In this document: piece after piece, positions 1-26,745 of the stretch
Layout of the letters: each line of letters starts with the position of its first letter
Numbering within the stretch: the first letter of the stretch is position 1
DNA from: Hypomesus transpacificus
Lineage: Eukaryota > Chordata > Actinopteri > Osmeriformes > Osmeridae
NCBI RefSeq assembly: GCF_021917145.1
Contig: NC_061080.1
Coordinates: 4,260,693-4,324,692 of the forward strand
Length of the DNA: 64,000 nucleotides
Direction of reading: 5' to 3'
The notes under the pieces: generated by a model
What the model saw: only the letters and a program-made list of their open reading frames with translations
Databases searched by the model: none
Told to the model about the DNA's origin: nothing
Program-made: the position numbers and the translations under genes

Positions 1-491
1 CATTCCCAGACTACGTTTGTCTTTTCCTAACTTATGACAACACTAACTGATCTGAGTCTCCTACTATGGACTGCGTTAACCCCGTGAGCTGAAGCCTCAA
101 CAAACGCAAAAATGTCAGACGAGGATTCGTATCGTCATTCCCACACTCCGATTCTCTCCCAGTACGACACGGACCAGGGTTGCCAGGTTTGGCCCAAAAT
201 AGCTGAAGTGGAAGCACTCTCATAGTCTTTCTGCTTCGAGGAGCCTGTTTCGTAACGGGCCTTTTGCGCTGGAGTGTCAGGAGGGAGGGAGCCTCTCCAA
301 CTGGTCCACACCTTCTACTTGGCAGCATTGCAGGGGTATAAATCTTTGAACAACTGCAGCACACGTCACACACACACACACAGAGCCAGGCCCACCATCC
401 AGGAGTGACAGAGTGGCTCAGAGGAAAGGTCTACAGAGGCCCAGGACATGGAGGTGTGTGTGTCTGTGTGTGTGTGTGTGTGTGTGTGTTT

Positions 492-534
<43 letters not shown>

Positions 535-1518
535 TGTCTGTGTGTGTGTGTGTGGCCACAATGTGGGGTGTGGCAGAGCTGATAGGATGTCAGATGGGAT
601 GTTTGTGTGGCTATGATGTATGGTCGTCTGGTCTTTGAAGTGTGTGTATCGAGTGTGTGTGTGTGTGTGTTTGGGCATCTCAGTTGCGTGACTGTTAGCT
701 AGTGGTGTCTGTGTGTCTACACTGTATCCATATTGTAAGTGTATACGTGCGCTTTGCACGTGGGATGTGTGTGTAGTCCGTATTTGTGCGTGCGTTTTTT
801 TACGTGTGTGTGTCTAACAGGGGGTGACAGTAGGTGTGTTGTGTATAAGAGGAGCCACAGAGGTCAACAGCAGGTTATCTATCATATATGTGTAGGTCCC
901 TTCACACCTTGACCCTGGAGAGAGCAGAACAACTGGAAGGCATCAGGTGTCAAGGTGACGGAACATCCATTCATCCTGTTGTCCACCAGTTACAGTTCCC
1001 AACTGACATGAATCAATCTAATGAGTTTCCCTTCAGGATTCCCTTCAAGGTTGACCATTTTTAACAGGACGTTTATAGTCATAACTTAAGTCAGCATCCT
1101 AGAAGTCATCTTTTGAAAGAAATAGCAAATAAAATATCTTCCAAGTGTGTGAGTCAATGGAGTGAAAGGTGTAGGCCATTGACTGCCCATGTTAAAATCA
1201 GGTCCATTTTATGTAATCGTTTAACGCTAGCTGGATCCTAATGGATGTCGGGCTACAGCCAGCAATGCCTCATTAGCCTAACTTTGGATCCTACACAATC
1301 TTTTTTATGACTAACACTATGTGGCTGCCAACATTTTTAATTTCCATCCAATTACTGTAAATAGCCATGTACTAATCATATTACAAGAATGTCCTTCTAG
1401 AATAATGACATTACACCCGGCATGCACAAGATGACAGCAGTCCTTTAGGCCATCACCACTAAATGACCCCTCCCTTAGCCCACATTGGTGCTATGTGCAT
1501 ACTGTATTATGTATCCTG
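1..1518. other. Intergenic, no gene recognised
   Basis: No open frame here resembles a known protein and no convincing exon bounded by splice sites was found. The stretch holds an interrupted TG microsatellite (about 453-553), further short TG runs (about 650-670 and 790-810) and otherwise unremarkable sequence. It may contain the distal end of an unseen neighbour, but nothing in the sequence shows this. Confidence 0.5.
453..553. repeat. (TG)n microsatellite, interrupted
   Basis: About 100 bp of TG dinucleotides broken by TTTG and TCTG variants. Predicted proteins of alternating Cys/Val on one strand and His/Thr on the other are artefacts of this repeat. Confidence 0.9.
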
Positions 1519-1721
1519 TACAGCTCTGGAAAATATGGAGTGACCCCTGCATCTGCAAAAAGTTGAGAAAGTCAATTTTGAGTGAGGAACAGAAGGGTAA
1601 AATTTGTAGTGACCTCTTAAATTCTACCCTTCTGTTCGTCACTCAGAATTGTCCTCCTCAACTTTTTTTTTTAAATGAAAGAAAAAGGTGCAGTGGTCTC
1701 TCATTTTTTTCCAGCGCTGTA
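1519..1721. mobile_element. Tc1/mariner-type MITE with long inverted repeats
   Basis: The element begins TA-CAGCTCTGGAAAA and ends TTTTTTTCCAGCGCTG-TA, so the ends are inverted copies flanked by TA, the usual target of Tc1/mariner transposases. Inside the termini, the arms at about 1559-1606 and 1613-1660 are near-perfect inverted copies, so the whole 200 bp can fold into a hairpin. There is no coding capacity. The terminal motif resembles inverted repeats I know from teleost Tc1-like elements; the family name is not certain. Confidence 0.75.
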
Positions 1722-1788
1722 TAGTACAAACTCGATGAGAAAAACAGCAAACACCACACATGACATATGGGCTTCATAATGTCAAGTC

Positions 1789-1794
1789 TTTATT
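1789..1794 (-). terminator. Candidate poly(A) signal of ina
   Basis: TTTATT on the plus strand reads AATAAA on the minus strand, about 2.7 kb downstream of the ina stop codon, with no other gene between. That makes 1.8-4.5 kb the likely ina 3' UTR. This is inference from position and motif; transcript ends would settle it. Confidence 0.4.
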
Positions 1795-4508
1795 GGTATG
1801 TGCCGTACAGCAGTAAGGTACAGAGTATGATAGTATGTCAACTACATTCAGTTTACTATGCTTTTTTTTTCTCAATACAATTTTCATGTTACGGTAGCTC
1901 TAAAGTCAACGCGCGAGAGAAACACATTCTAGAACAGAACCATACACAACGCACATACAGCCAGAGACACAGACAGAGCAGCTGGTGTATTAAGGCATTT
2001 TGACATCCTACAGCATTCGTTTCCATGTTTTGTTTTGTGTTTTGATGGTTTCGTGTTTTTGCGTGGCACGCAAAGTTGTCGCACATGCATTTAGAAAAGT
2101 TTGGCAGTGCTGTAGTAGTAGTAGAAGTTGTGAGAAGTTGTTTGTTTTTTTGCAAAGGTGTGCTGCAATGCTCATTAGACATCTGTGACCTTCCTGTTGT
2201 AAAATATCCAGCTGATCTATAAACAAAAAGACTTCTGACTCAAACCTATTGTTGTTTTTACCAGTACTCGTAACTGTAAACCTCGAGCTAGACTTCTGCA
2301 TGTACTTTTACCTCAGCTCCTACTTGTGTCTGCCAGTTTCTGTCTGTTTTCTTCCCTCACCCCACCCTGGGACTCGATCAGGAAATGGTCAGTCAAACTT
2401 CCAGATTTGTCAAACTATCTCCTTCGATGAGTTTTCACAAGCCACTGGGCAAAAACACAAACGGACATTGACTGCCATAAACAGTGCTCAAAGTGAAGCT
2501 TTAGCCATAGCCTATTCAACCTGCAACCACATCTCAGAGTCACCCTGCTATACAGTGCATAATAACCTTTCCCGAGGGTAAGTGCAGCTAGCCAGAGCTT
2601 GGGTTGCCATGACAGACTACAAGAGAACGTATAAGTATAGTTGTGTTTAAATCTGGCAGTGCAGGAGAAGGAAAAAAAACAAATCTACAAGTTTTGGTTT
2701 TTGAAGGATTAGCGAGGTCGGAACTACAACACGTCATCAGTTTTCAGTCATGGCTCTTTAGTAAAAGAGAAAGGTCAGAGGTCAGAGGTCCGGGCATTGT
2801 TCAGCTCGTCGTTGTTGTTTGTGGTTGTGTTGTTGTGTTCCTAAGGCTTAGTGACGTGGTACGGAGTCTGGAGTTCAAATGTGCTTCAGGCATCTGCAAT
2901 GGCACATGTGCAGTGAGGGTGGGGTGGAGGGTGGGGGGATGGTGTTGTGCATATGATTCCATCACACATTATCGGTTCATTCAGATGCCCATGCATTTGT
3001 GCTAAAACGTCATTCACTACTTCCATCCCCTTTGTCTCTCCCTGTATTCTCACGGTCAGCACAATCTGATAGTCAATACCCCATGGGACACCACGTCAAG
3101 ATTGTTTTGCAAGTGCCCTGAAAAAGAACCTTCACCAACATCATCGTCAATACTCGCATATATTACGTCAAAAAGGATTCGCTAGGTCACACTCCAAGCT
3201 ATAGAGTCAGTCTCAGGTCTAGCCTACTGGCTGACAAGCACATACAATGTCATGAGGGGGTTAGAGAACACGAAGACGTTAAGCATGGGCGAATGGGGAG
3301 GGACTTTCGACTCCTATTCGATTCACACTGAACCATCATGTTGAATGGACGATGGCCCAAATACAGTCAGTCTCCATGCAAGCAAGAGCTATACATACAC
3401 CATGCAAATTACTCGGGGTTATTACTAGGTTTTGTCTTTCTTGCTCGCTTCAAGTTTGTCTTAATGGGTCGACTAAACGCAGTCAAGAGTAACCCTGGAG
3501 AGGAACGACCTGCTTTGTGTTGTGGTCTAGAGTGGTCTCCGTGGGAACGACGGGTCACCCAGCTGCACACTGCTGTCATGCGGTATTGAGATGACCAGGA
3601 TGGTGAGACCGATTGATTGTGACAGATATGACAGATGTGAGGACAAGCCTTGAGATATACTATGAGATTGTGTTCAAAGTCTCCCAGTTGCTACAAGAGA
3701 TGTAGGGATTATAAAGGATTACAGCAAAATGACTCAACAGTAAAGCTTGGTTTGATATACTGGCTTTAAATAATTTGATGTGCTCCTTCAAGAACGCACT
3801 TGAACTACTCCATAACTCTCGTCTCAATAAAAGTGCTATATTGCCACCTGGTAGGTGTTGAAATGTGGAAAGGATAGTTACGAGCCGGCACCTTTCAAAT
3901 GATCTTGATTCCTTTAGACGTGCTCAATGACACACTTGCACACACACACACGCCCCTCTTGGAATGTGTTGGAAAAAAAGACCGTCTGGCTCGGCAGTGC
4001 ACTACGGGGTACGCGAAATCAACGCAAGCACGGAGCGTTCGGAACCGGCGACAGTCGCACCGTATGTACCTGCGTAACGATTACCGGAGATGTGAAGGCT
4101 GTCGTCTATACTGTAAAGTGAGTGATAGAGTGTGGAAAGAGAGAGAGTAAGAGTACTGTGGACGGATAGTGAATGGTTATAGTAGAGTCAGAGTTACTGG
4201 ATTCCTCTCTGAGAGCACCCCTATGGGAGGGAAGAGGGGAAGGTGGGGAGGGTGGGGCTCCCCGATTCCAAACCGACCCCGAGACTCCACACTCTTGTCG
4301 GGATCTGAGACAAATAGGACGCGACTATGGTGAAAAGCACACCCGACCGATCGGATGCCGGTGTAGATCTCATACAACGCTTCCCCCCCCCCCCCCTTCA
4401 CCCGCATCCTCTCATCCCCTCTAACTCCTCGAGTGTGGGGTCTAGCGATGGTTTTGGAATTGGGCAAGGGACGGAGAGAAGAGGGGGGAGGTTTTTCTTA
4501 GGGGCGTT
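1795..4508 (-). other. Probable ina 3' untranslated region
   Basis: About 2.7 kb without a supported coding exon, between the ina stop codon and an AATAAA on the minus strand. It contains a short poly-C run near 4384-4396 and a CA run near 3940. Small open frames on both strands look random. Assignment as 3' UTR is inference. Confidence 0.45.
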
Positions 4509-4785
4509 TTAGTTTTTGGGGCTGCTGTCGCCGGATTCCGGCTGCTTCTCCGTCTTCTTGGAGGTGACCACCGTCTCCTCGTACATCTCCCGCTGGGAGG
4601 AGGAGATCTTGCCGGACTTGCTCTGCTGCTCCTCGTCCTTGCCTTCCTTCTTGGAGGCCTTGGAGCCCCCGGAGGAAGAGGTGTACATGCGGGCCTGGTA
4701 GTTGTAGTTCTGGCTGCCGCCGCCAGGGCTGGGGTAGGTGATGCCTGTGCTAATGCGGGTCTCCTCCCCTTCCAGAAGTTTCCTG

Positions 4786-4864
<79 letters not shown>

Positions 4865-4881
4865 TGTGAGAGAGAGAGACA

Positions 4882-4934
<53 letters not shown>

Positions 4935-6908
4935 CAGAGAGCATGAGTGTTGTCGAATCAGGGGGAGGGAGATGGGAGGCGGAAGGGAAAGTGTAAGATT
5001 TTCAAGTATGTTTAATAGCCAAATTGTTTGCCTCCTAGATGCGAGTCATAAATCTGCAATAGTTTAGGTGTTACAGTTAGCCCTGTACCTGTAAGCAGCT
5101 ATTTCAATGTCCAGCGCCATCTTGACATTCAGCAAGTCCTGGTATTCCCTCAGGTGACGAGACATCTCACCCTTAGTGGTCCTCAGATCGTTCTCCAGCT
5201 GGGCCATGGAATCCTAGATCCACAAGAATGGAGTTTTGTGAGGGTTGCGCAACGTCCTGAACGACGAATTCACTTCGCAAATGTGTTTTCTTTCTTCATT
5301 TGTGTTACGTATTCGCTTAAAATGTGCTACTGATAAACAACATGTGAAGGAGCTCAACAACAATAAGTTACACGAGCGGCTCTTAGTGAGCAAATGACCT
5401 GAGTGATAAATAATTTCAGAACCTTGGACAGCGAAAGATCGTTCTCGGTCACATAGCTTGAAGCTTTTCATTGTGAGACTGACTAGATTTTTATTTTCTT
5501 TACAAATCTTATCATGAAATCTTATTTCATAATAAACTTGACATACGGTAGCCTAACCAGTAACAACAGACCCAGGTCACACAACGTTAACGAATCACCG
5601 GGTATTACTGTAAACACTATGGACAGAGAATGGAGACCAGACAACCACACAAATGCATCAAATGCAAACCTAACAAAATGTATTGCGTAATCATTAAGCT
5701 GTACCACACGCATCGAACAACCTAGGTGATGAGTCCAATTTTAATTTGACTTAATAAACTGAATGCATGTGCTTCATTTACCTAACTTAATAAAGGTGAA
5801 CTTTATAAATTATTCTTAACGTTTTACACTACACAGTTGAAAGTTAAAAAACGTTTTTGACCTGGTAGTTGCCAATCTCATTATTGTGCCTGTCTTCCAT
5901 CTCCTGGAGCTGCCTTTCCAGAGACTCGTTGGTTCCCCTCAGACTCTCGATCTCGATGGTCTTGGACTGCAGCTGCCTCCTGAACTCGTTGATCTCCTCC
6001 CTGCTCGTGCGCATCGCCTCGTTGCTGCGAGTGGCCTGCTCGTTCAGGTCGACAAACTTGGACTTGTACCACTCCTCAGCGGACTGCAGGTTCTTGGACG
6101 CCATGGACTCGTACTGGCCGCGGATCTCCTTGAGGGCTGAGGTGAGGTCAGGCTTGGCCACCTCCATCTCAACCGACACCTGGGAAGCCTGGATCATGTT
6201 CATCAGCTCGGTCACCTCCTCCTCATGCACCTTCCTCAAGAAGTTGATCTCGTCCAAGAGCGACTCCACTTTCTTCTCCAGGTCCAGACGCACCATGGTT
6301 GCATCGTCCACGTCCTTCTTGAACGCCTTGAGGTTCTGCTCTGCCTCTTCCCGGGCGCGGTACTCATCCTCGTACTTGGCCCTGAGTTTCAGGAGGTCCT
6401 CCTCGATGTTGTCGCGCTCGATCATTATCTGGGACTTCTCCCCGTTGACTTCCTCCAGCTGGGAGCGCAGCTCGCGGATCTCTTGCTGGTACAGGTCGGC
6501 CAGACGGGAGGGCTCGTTCTGCCGCCCGCGCAGGGTGACAAGCTCGGTCTCCAGGACCTTGTTCTGCTGCTCCAGGTTGCGCACCTTATCGATAAACATC
6601 GCGAAGCGGTCATTGAGACCCTGCATTTGCTCTTTCTCATTGGTACGGATGATCTTGAACTCATTGTTCATTGCGCTGCTTTGGGTGAGATCAAAGTTTT
6701 CCATAGACATAGGCATAGCTGAATAGGAGCGGCCGGACCTCTTGTAGGAGCCCAGTGAGGGGACATTGCTCCTGGATTGGGAGCTGGACCTGTAACCACT
6801 GCGTGAAGCATTAGTCATCCGAGATGGGGAAGCTGAGTAGCGGGGAGACTCCCCGAAAATCTTCCGGTAGGAAGAGGCGGAATTCACGTCAGATCCGTAG
6901 TAGCTCAT
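4509..6908 (-). CDS. ina: Alpha-internexin, type IV neuronal intermediate filament protein
   Basis: Three exons on the minus strand: 6908-5862, 5213-5089 and 4782-4509 (1446 nt, 481 aa; human INA is 499). The product builds the axonal neurofilament network with NEFL and NEFM. A Ser/Tyr/Arg-rich head (residues 1-90) is followed by a coiled-coil rod (about 91-401). The rod opens with the helix-initiation motif [19 protein letters not shown] and closes with the helix-termination motif [20 protein letters not shown], which is split by intron 2. The tail (402-481) is short, Ser/Lys/Glu-rich and lacks KSP repeats, which argues against NEFM/NEFH. The three-exon structure fits INA/NEFM rather than four-exon NEFL, and the neighbour nt5c2 matches INA synteny. 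The start is the ATG before SYYGSD; the frame stays open further 5' but with no earlier ATG. The fish form is called gefiltin in goldfish and zebrafish. Confidence 0.93.
4787..4930. repeat. (GA)n/(CT)n tract in ina intron 2
   Basis: About 140 bp of nearly pure GA repeat fills almost half of the 306-bp intron 2. On the transcribed strand it is a CT repeat running directly into the exon 3 acceptor at 4784-4783, so it probably serves as the polypyrimidine tract. Confidence 0.9.
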
Positions 6909-6950
6909 CTTGGCAAGTAAAGAGAGGGAGCAGAGCGGCGGGTGCGACCT

Positions 6951-6959
6951 CTTTTTATA
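6951..6959 (-). promoter_or_regulatory. TATA box of ina
   Basis: TATAAAAAG on the minus strand lies 43 bases upstream of the ina ATG at 6908. Usual TATA-to-start spacing would place transcription initiation near 6925 and give a 5' UTR of only about 20 nt. The motif is seen; the start site is inferred. Confidence 0.65.
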
Positions 6960-6974
6960 GTGGGACCGTCCCAA

Positions 6975-8099
6975 TCAATAATTAACGTAAGCTGATGGTA
7001 ACTTCCATCCTGACTCGCCGCAGATGCGTCAGGTTATGAGACCTAACGTTTAAAATAATACATGTAATATTTCACTGTTAACTCGCCATTTAAAACAGTT
7101 TAAACAAGCTGCTGACACACCCACCACCGACCCCTATATCTTTTTGTGGGTGCTGAACTCCATGGATGGAACTGTCCGTTTTGGCGCAGTGCTGATGTCA
7201 GCAAAAGAGATTGTATCGCCTACAGCCACACACCTCTGCAAAGACATGTCCACTAAAAGTGTCGAATTTCATTTGGCTATAAACAGTTGTGTCTGATTTG
7301 TCTGATTTTGGAAATGGACAGCATGATTGCACCGTTTTTCACAAATGTCGCCGGTCTGCTCTAAAGTTGTAGGTTAAATGAGAAGCCTTGTCATTGTCCT
7401 TAGTTTTTTTGAACATTCTAGTTGTACATTAAGCATTTTGTCTCATTTCATAAGACAACCATGCCTAATAAAAAGACTAAACAAACCTGAAGGTTGTTTC
7501 CAATGGCCTGTAATATTATAAATGCACTACATGTACGTCATCTATTTGCGTTCATTACAGTTTGATACAGCTGAGATTATGTTAAGTTTATCATAGACTT
7601 TTGATAGTGTTCTTCACAAATGACAGACTGTTAGAGACTATATATAACACTCAAATGTAGTGTACTACCGCCATCTGTTGGCTGAAAAATACTGCAAGAA
7701 CTGGTCAGGTCTGCTGTGCAATACTGATTGTATTGAATACATGTAAAAACAAATGGACATCAGGTCTTTAGATTAAGTCATGAATTGGATGGCTCCTCTG
7801 AAAATATCATTTAAAACAGCATACAAATGCTACTTAATTTAGGGATTTATTTAGGGATTAAGACTCAACTCAAGTTATCATAGCTACTTTGTGTTCATGA
7901 TGGACTTGTGCTGTTGTGGAATTGTTAGCCGGACATTCATTTATGAGTTCATTCACTTATCCATTGCCTTTGATGACATGAACGTTGTAGCCCTCATAAG
8001 AAATCATATCATTGGCCTATGTATGACACATATCGTCCCTCCCCTTTTTACCAATACAAGATGAAGCAAAACACCGCCCACTATCTTATAACAACTACT
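6975..8099. other. Intergenic between the ina and nt5c2 promoters
   Basis: The two genes are divergent, so this 1.1 kb should hold both upstream regulatory regions. No coding exon was found. The sequence is AT-rich and mostly unique, with no CpG-rich block and no large repeat. Confidence 0.5.
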
Positions 8100-8295
8100 A
8101 CCAGCAGAGGAGCTCGACTTGAAGCAAGAACTGCGAAAGAGTTTTAACTGAAGAGTACAGGCATCACAGTGCTACTTGTTTTGAGAGGCCACATCTTTTT
8201 TCGTTTTCCACATTTTGATATTATTTTGATCGTGCATGCAGCGCATGTCCAGATTATCTGACGGTGCAGTTGTTGCTTTATCGTTGAACAGAGAG
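8100..8295 (+). other. Probable nt5c2 non-coding exon 1
   Basis: nt5c2 translation starts in an exon at 10050 preceded by a splice acceptor, so an upstream 5' UTR exon is expected. A strong donor, AGAG|GTGAGT, occurs at 8292-8301 in the right orientation. The left boundary (about 8100) is a guess. Intron 1 would be about 1.7 kb. Confidence 0.4.
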
Positions 8296-10040
8296 GTGAG
8301 TATCCAGAAATATGTCCACTAAATCCGCTTTTGTTCCTGAAGCTGTCTGTATCGTACAAGTCCTTGTTTTTCTTTCAACAAAGGGACGGCCAGAGATTGA
8401 CTTTGACTACTACCTTAACAAGTCGCGAAAAATCGTGTCAAATGTTAGCAATTACAGCAAGCTACACGAGCTAGAGCTAGCTAGCTAGCCGTTCTCGTAC
8501 AGCAGACTACTGGTACTGATACTGTATATATAGTTCTAGATACCTGGTTCCCCTGCAGGGGCAAACGGAGGCTGAGGTGGACTAGCTAACAACAGCAGCA
8601 TCAGCGGGGCCTAGCTCTTGCAGCCAGATCAAAAGATTTGAAAGGTGATTTGACAGACTGCCCTGGTGGTAATCAGCTGTTCTGCACGCTATTGTTGTCT
8701 GGAAACTCAACGAACTGTCTCTGCCGGTATTAACATAAGCAGGACTGGAGTGCCAATCGTTCAAATGCTATTAATGTTTAGCTGGTGTCGAGGTCCAGAA
8801 CGGCCCCTAGAACCAGTGGGACCAAATCACCATCAGTGCTTAACTGAACCAGTTGAAGGCCAGTTTAGTTGACGACTGCGTAACGTGATGTCACTTTGTT
8901 TCGGTTTGAAGCACTTAATTTTACGGTGTTGATTTGTCGAGAGAAGTTACTCTCTCTCACCCCTCAAAGCTCCAGCCTGTTTGTGTGTGCCAGCCTGTAG
9001 GAGTTATTATACTGTGAAAGCTGACATCAGCATTTTCCCCTGCCCCCAAAAGACACTGCATTTGAAAAACCATCAGCCATGAAATAGCCCACATTTCCAA
9101 GAAACAGATAAAAATACGTTTATTTATAAAAAGAAAATTTCCATCATGACATTTTCTCCCAAGCATCTGAAGGCCTTTTTTGTTTAATCTAACCTACACG
9201 CTACACAATAAGATAAGATGTGTCTGTCCTTTAAATACGGAGGATAATTTTTTTTGAGTCCTTTCAAATCATCAGATTCATCAGCAGCTAAGTTTGATCC
9301 AATTTGTTGTGTCTGTATTTATCCACGCCTTAAACTCCTATGGCTTTATCATAAACATCTCAACACTGAGAGCGGCCTTTGAATTTCTTGTGAGTTGCCC
9401 AACGTCAGGCTATTCATTAAGCCATCCCAAGATGATTACATCCATCAGGCTTCATTCATCCAGTTTTATCCGTCGTTACTTAGTCACGCACAGAAACACT
9501 GTGAATGGATGTGTGTCGGTTGATGTGATGTGCAGCTCCAGTGATGAAGCGAGCCCAGGCTTTAAAACAAGGAGTAATGAGGGATGAAGCAAGATTGTAG
9601 GGCTCAGTCGTTCTTTTGTTTACCGAACAAACACACCCCGGGTTCAGAAAAAATACAGTTAAACCCGTTCTGATTTCTCTGTCATTTTCTGCATGACAAT
9701 AAACAATCACGTTTCAAGAACTTATGAAACCTAACGTGTTCTGAAGAGCCTCGCAACATCTGGTGGAACCTTGTGGAATACATTTAGCAGACGCTCTTAT
9801 CCAGAGCGACTTACAGTAAGTACAGGGACATTCTCCCCGAGGCAAGTAGGGTGAAGTGCCTGGCCCAAGGACACAACGTCATTTGGCACGGCCGAGAACC
9901 GAACCAACAACCTTCTGATTTATATCCCGACTCCCTAACCGCTCAGCCATCTGACCCCTTACTGTGGAATACTGTGAAGGCAGACCCTGCCATCATGTCC
10001 CTCTGTCCCTCTCTGCTCCTTTCTAGACAGCCTTTGAAAG
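8296..10040 (+). other. Probable nt5c2 intron 1
   Basis: No coding exon seen. Contains a minus-oriented tRNA-SINE at its 3' end. The acceptor for the first coding exon is one of the closely spaced CTAG/ACAG sites at about 10024-10029; the sequence alone does not decide between them. Confidence 0.4.
9780..9959 (-). mobile_element. tRNA-derived SINE, copy 1
   Basis: On the minus strand: a tRNA-like head carrying A-box-like (TGGCTGAGCGGT) and degraded B-box sequence, a body (GTGCCAAATGACGTTGTGTCC and following), and the tail TAAGTCGCTCTGGATAAGAGC. It shares all parts with the copies near 21.1, 55.4 and 63.6 kb. Its edge lies about 90 bp from the nt5c2 start codon. Confidence 0.85.
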
Positions 10041-10049
10041 GAATTGAAG

Positions 10050-23867
<13,818 letters not shown>

Positions 23868-24085
23868 GGAGGGGGAGGAGAGAGGAGGAGGAGGAAGTGG
23901 TGTTTTTTTGGGGAAAAACAGTCTACGATCAGGCTAGGCTACTTTCCTTTTTTGTATCGCCCTGTGCTCCCTGCCTCCTGCCCCCGCACCCCCTGCCCCC
24001 ATACCCCTTACTTCCTGCCCCCATGCCCCCAAACCCCCCTCCCCCATACACCCTGCCTCTCGCCCCCAGACCCCTGCCTCCTAAC

Positions 24086-24172
24086 CCTGCCTCCCGCCCC
24101 CAGACCCCCTGCCTCCCGCCCCCAGACCCCCTGCCTCCCGCCCCCAGACCCCCTGCCTCCCGCCCCCAGACC
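24086..24172. repeat. 22-bp C-rich minisatellite
   Basis: About four copies of CTGCCTCCCGCCCCCAGACC-CC in the nt5c2 3' UTR. Related degenerate units extend left to about 23970. Confidence 0.85.
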
Positions 24173-26739
24173 ACTTCCCCCAACCTGTTCACCGAAGGGA
24201 GTGACTTCCCTTCTACAGGAGGCAAAAAGCACAGTTGGAGTGTGATGGAGTATAATACAATAGTGGAGAAATGGAAATTCAATACTTATAATTAATATAT
24301 CTATATCTATATAAAAGTTTTAAAAATTGAGGGAGAGAGCTACAGAAAAATATAATTTTAAACTAAAGCTCTGAGGATGTATAGGTATCAGGCCAAGACG
24401 ATGCAACGGTGCTTACATTTGACCATCCAAACTGTCCCCCCTCAAACCCATGCAGTTTCAGTTTGATTCATTTAAAGACATTTCTATATTATTTTTAATG
24501 CATTTCAGGACTGATTTCAAACGGTTGTGCAATGATGGCTATCGGGGACTTAAAAAAAAAAAAAAAAAAAAAAGTATGCAGAAAGAATGGACATTGATTG
24601 TATGCATACAGTGCATATGTTGATGGGGGCGAAGGGGAAACGTCGCAAAACATAACACACTACACTCAGATTGACTGACTGGGCACATTTGCACCAGTTC
24701 TCTTTGAGTTCCACATCCCCGACCATTATGAAGACCTCATCATCCAGTAGTTTGATTGTGAAGGTCCAAGGTGGAGTCGCCTTGTCTTAACAGCGTCTGG
24801 CACGTGCGTCGTACCGTGCGGAAAGTCGATGGTTTCGCTGTCTTCTTCAGGAGGGGGAAGGTCTGACAATTTCAGCCTCCGGTACTGAGCTGAAAGTATG
24901 TGCGTTTTAACTGGCAACGTTCTTTTATCGCAATGTAGGAACGACGGTCCAATTGAGCGGTTTTGTCGTCGTAAATGTTTTTAATTGTGTCGTCGACGAT
25001 TTACTTCCCGTTTTTGTTTCGACTTTTTTGGCCAAGTGTGTCTCTGCCAAGCGTCTGTTTTTGCGTCCTGGATGATTGCGACTAGAGGGATCCTTTTGTA
25101 CAAGCGAAAGCACAGAGTTGTGTACATTTGGGTTACACAGAGGCCCAAGTGCAACCACGGCAGACCGCATCGAGCTTCCACAGCCCGGTATGACGTGATA
25201 TGAAGTGAAGTGAGAGAATGAATGAGAGTTATCCCAGATATCTGTGAGACTGTATGGGCATATTCAACAGACATCATTTTTGGAAACGCAAACATTGTTA
25301 CTAGGCAACTGAGAGCACTACAGAGTTCACCACATGCTGTCGCAGATAAATTCCATGGCAACCATGTGTACCGCCATACATGGCACAGCACATGATGCTA
25401 ATGGGAATACCTCTGTAGGATCTATGAAGAAGGCCAAGTTTACAGGCATCCTTACAAGTACTATACACACAGCTCAGTGTTAAAGAAAAACGAACTAATA
25501 TTGAGAAATATTCAAGACTAACATAATATAAGAATAACAAGAATAACATAAAATATTCGAGAAAGACTCGTATACGAGTCAGGTGGCGGTGACCCTGCAT
25601 GGGGACAAAGCCTACACACGCAGCTAACATGCAGTATTTAGACAAGTTGGTGAGCTTGCTGTTGTCGGAGGTCTTTTCTCTCAGTATTATCTTGAGACTT
25701 GAATATTGTTCTGGAGAACTCCCTTTGGATCTAGTGGGTGTTTTTTTTTTTTTTGTGTGGTCCCGTGTGGATCAGCGCTACAGAGCGCCTGGGCTTCCGC
25801 CTTCTATATGAGTTGTGGGGTTGCCGCCGTTTTTACAGGGGGGAGGGTCGATGCAGAGTTGGAAGTGTCTGACGAACCAAAGAGGTCGGGAATGGGTCTG
25901 GGAAGACAGGAAGCAGGGTTTATGCCAAGAGATGGCAGCATTATGCCAGTCTGTGGAGGAATGTACAGTATTGTAGAGCTGGCTCACGTTAGGATTTTTG
26001 GAAACACTGTGCAAACAGGAACCCGTCTGCTATAAGATCCCATCGGGGGGGGGGGCTACGTTCAAGATCACCTCATTCTTTCTTGTTGGACTGGATTTAG
26101 ACCAGCTGTGGTCTAAGATCCTGTTGAAGGGACCAAGAAGGTTCCTAAATGTATTGTCTCTTGAACGTAGGGCAGGTCACCTACTCTTGTCCCTCATATG
26201 ACCCCACACCCCACCCGTCCATAGCCCTATGTAATCCCCTAGCCCTGTAGCAAAAGGGTGTAGAAATACCTCAACCATGATGGTATGCAGTATGTGTGTA
26301 TGCAGGAGAGGAAAATGGCCTTGGAAGACATGGAGTGGGACTTTTAAAGATGTATTTTTGGGATGTCAGATATGTAAACATAGCTCTCACTTTAATTTTA
26401 GACGCATAGTTTTGTATAGCTGTTATATTTGGCTCTTCAATTTGGGCCGTGGAAGGGAAGGACCTAATTGGTTCCTTTTTGGGGGGGGAAAGGTAGAGAT
26501 GAGGAGGAAGGTGAATGTGGGTTTGATCGGGAATCTTATGTAACGATTTAGATGATTAGAATCTGTTAGAGGAACTTATAGGTTCAACATAGTTACTTTT
26601 GTATTATTCTTTACTCTGTGAAACGTTTATATCCCAAGTATTGTTTTATTTTTTGGAGACTCATAACTGGAAATGCTACTACCGGGGCAGCTGTATTCCT
26701 TATTATGGTTGGTTGGTAGTTATATTTTGAAGGTTTTAC

Positions 26740-26745
26740 AATAAA
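26740..26745 (+). terminator. Candidate nt5c2 poly(A) signal, proximal
   Basis: AATAAA on the plus strand about 2.9 kb after the nt5c2 stop codon. Motif seen, use inferred. Confidence 0.35.

Noticed and set aside
1-400. Possible 3' exon of a gene to the left of ina
   Set aside because: No motif, splice pair or similarity to the expected neighbours could be supported.
5869-6726. Plus-strand open frames of 285 and 165 codons opposite ina exon 1
   Set aside because: They are exact antisense shadows of the coiled-coil coding exon, whose codon bias removes stops on the other strand. No protein family is recognisable in them.
6909-6974. N-terminal extension of ina by 22 residues to a TTG
   Set aside because: Eukaryotic initiation at TTG is not expected and the extension overlaps the TATA box. 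ATG at 6908 gives the family N-terminus. A similar TTG extension of cnnm2 (53359-53373) was rejected for the same reason.
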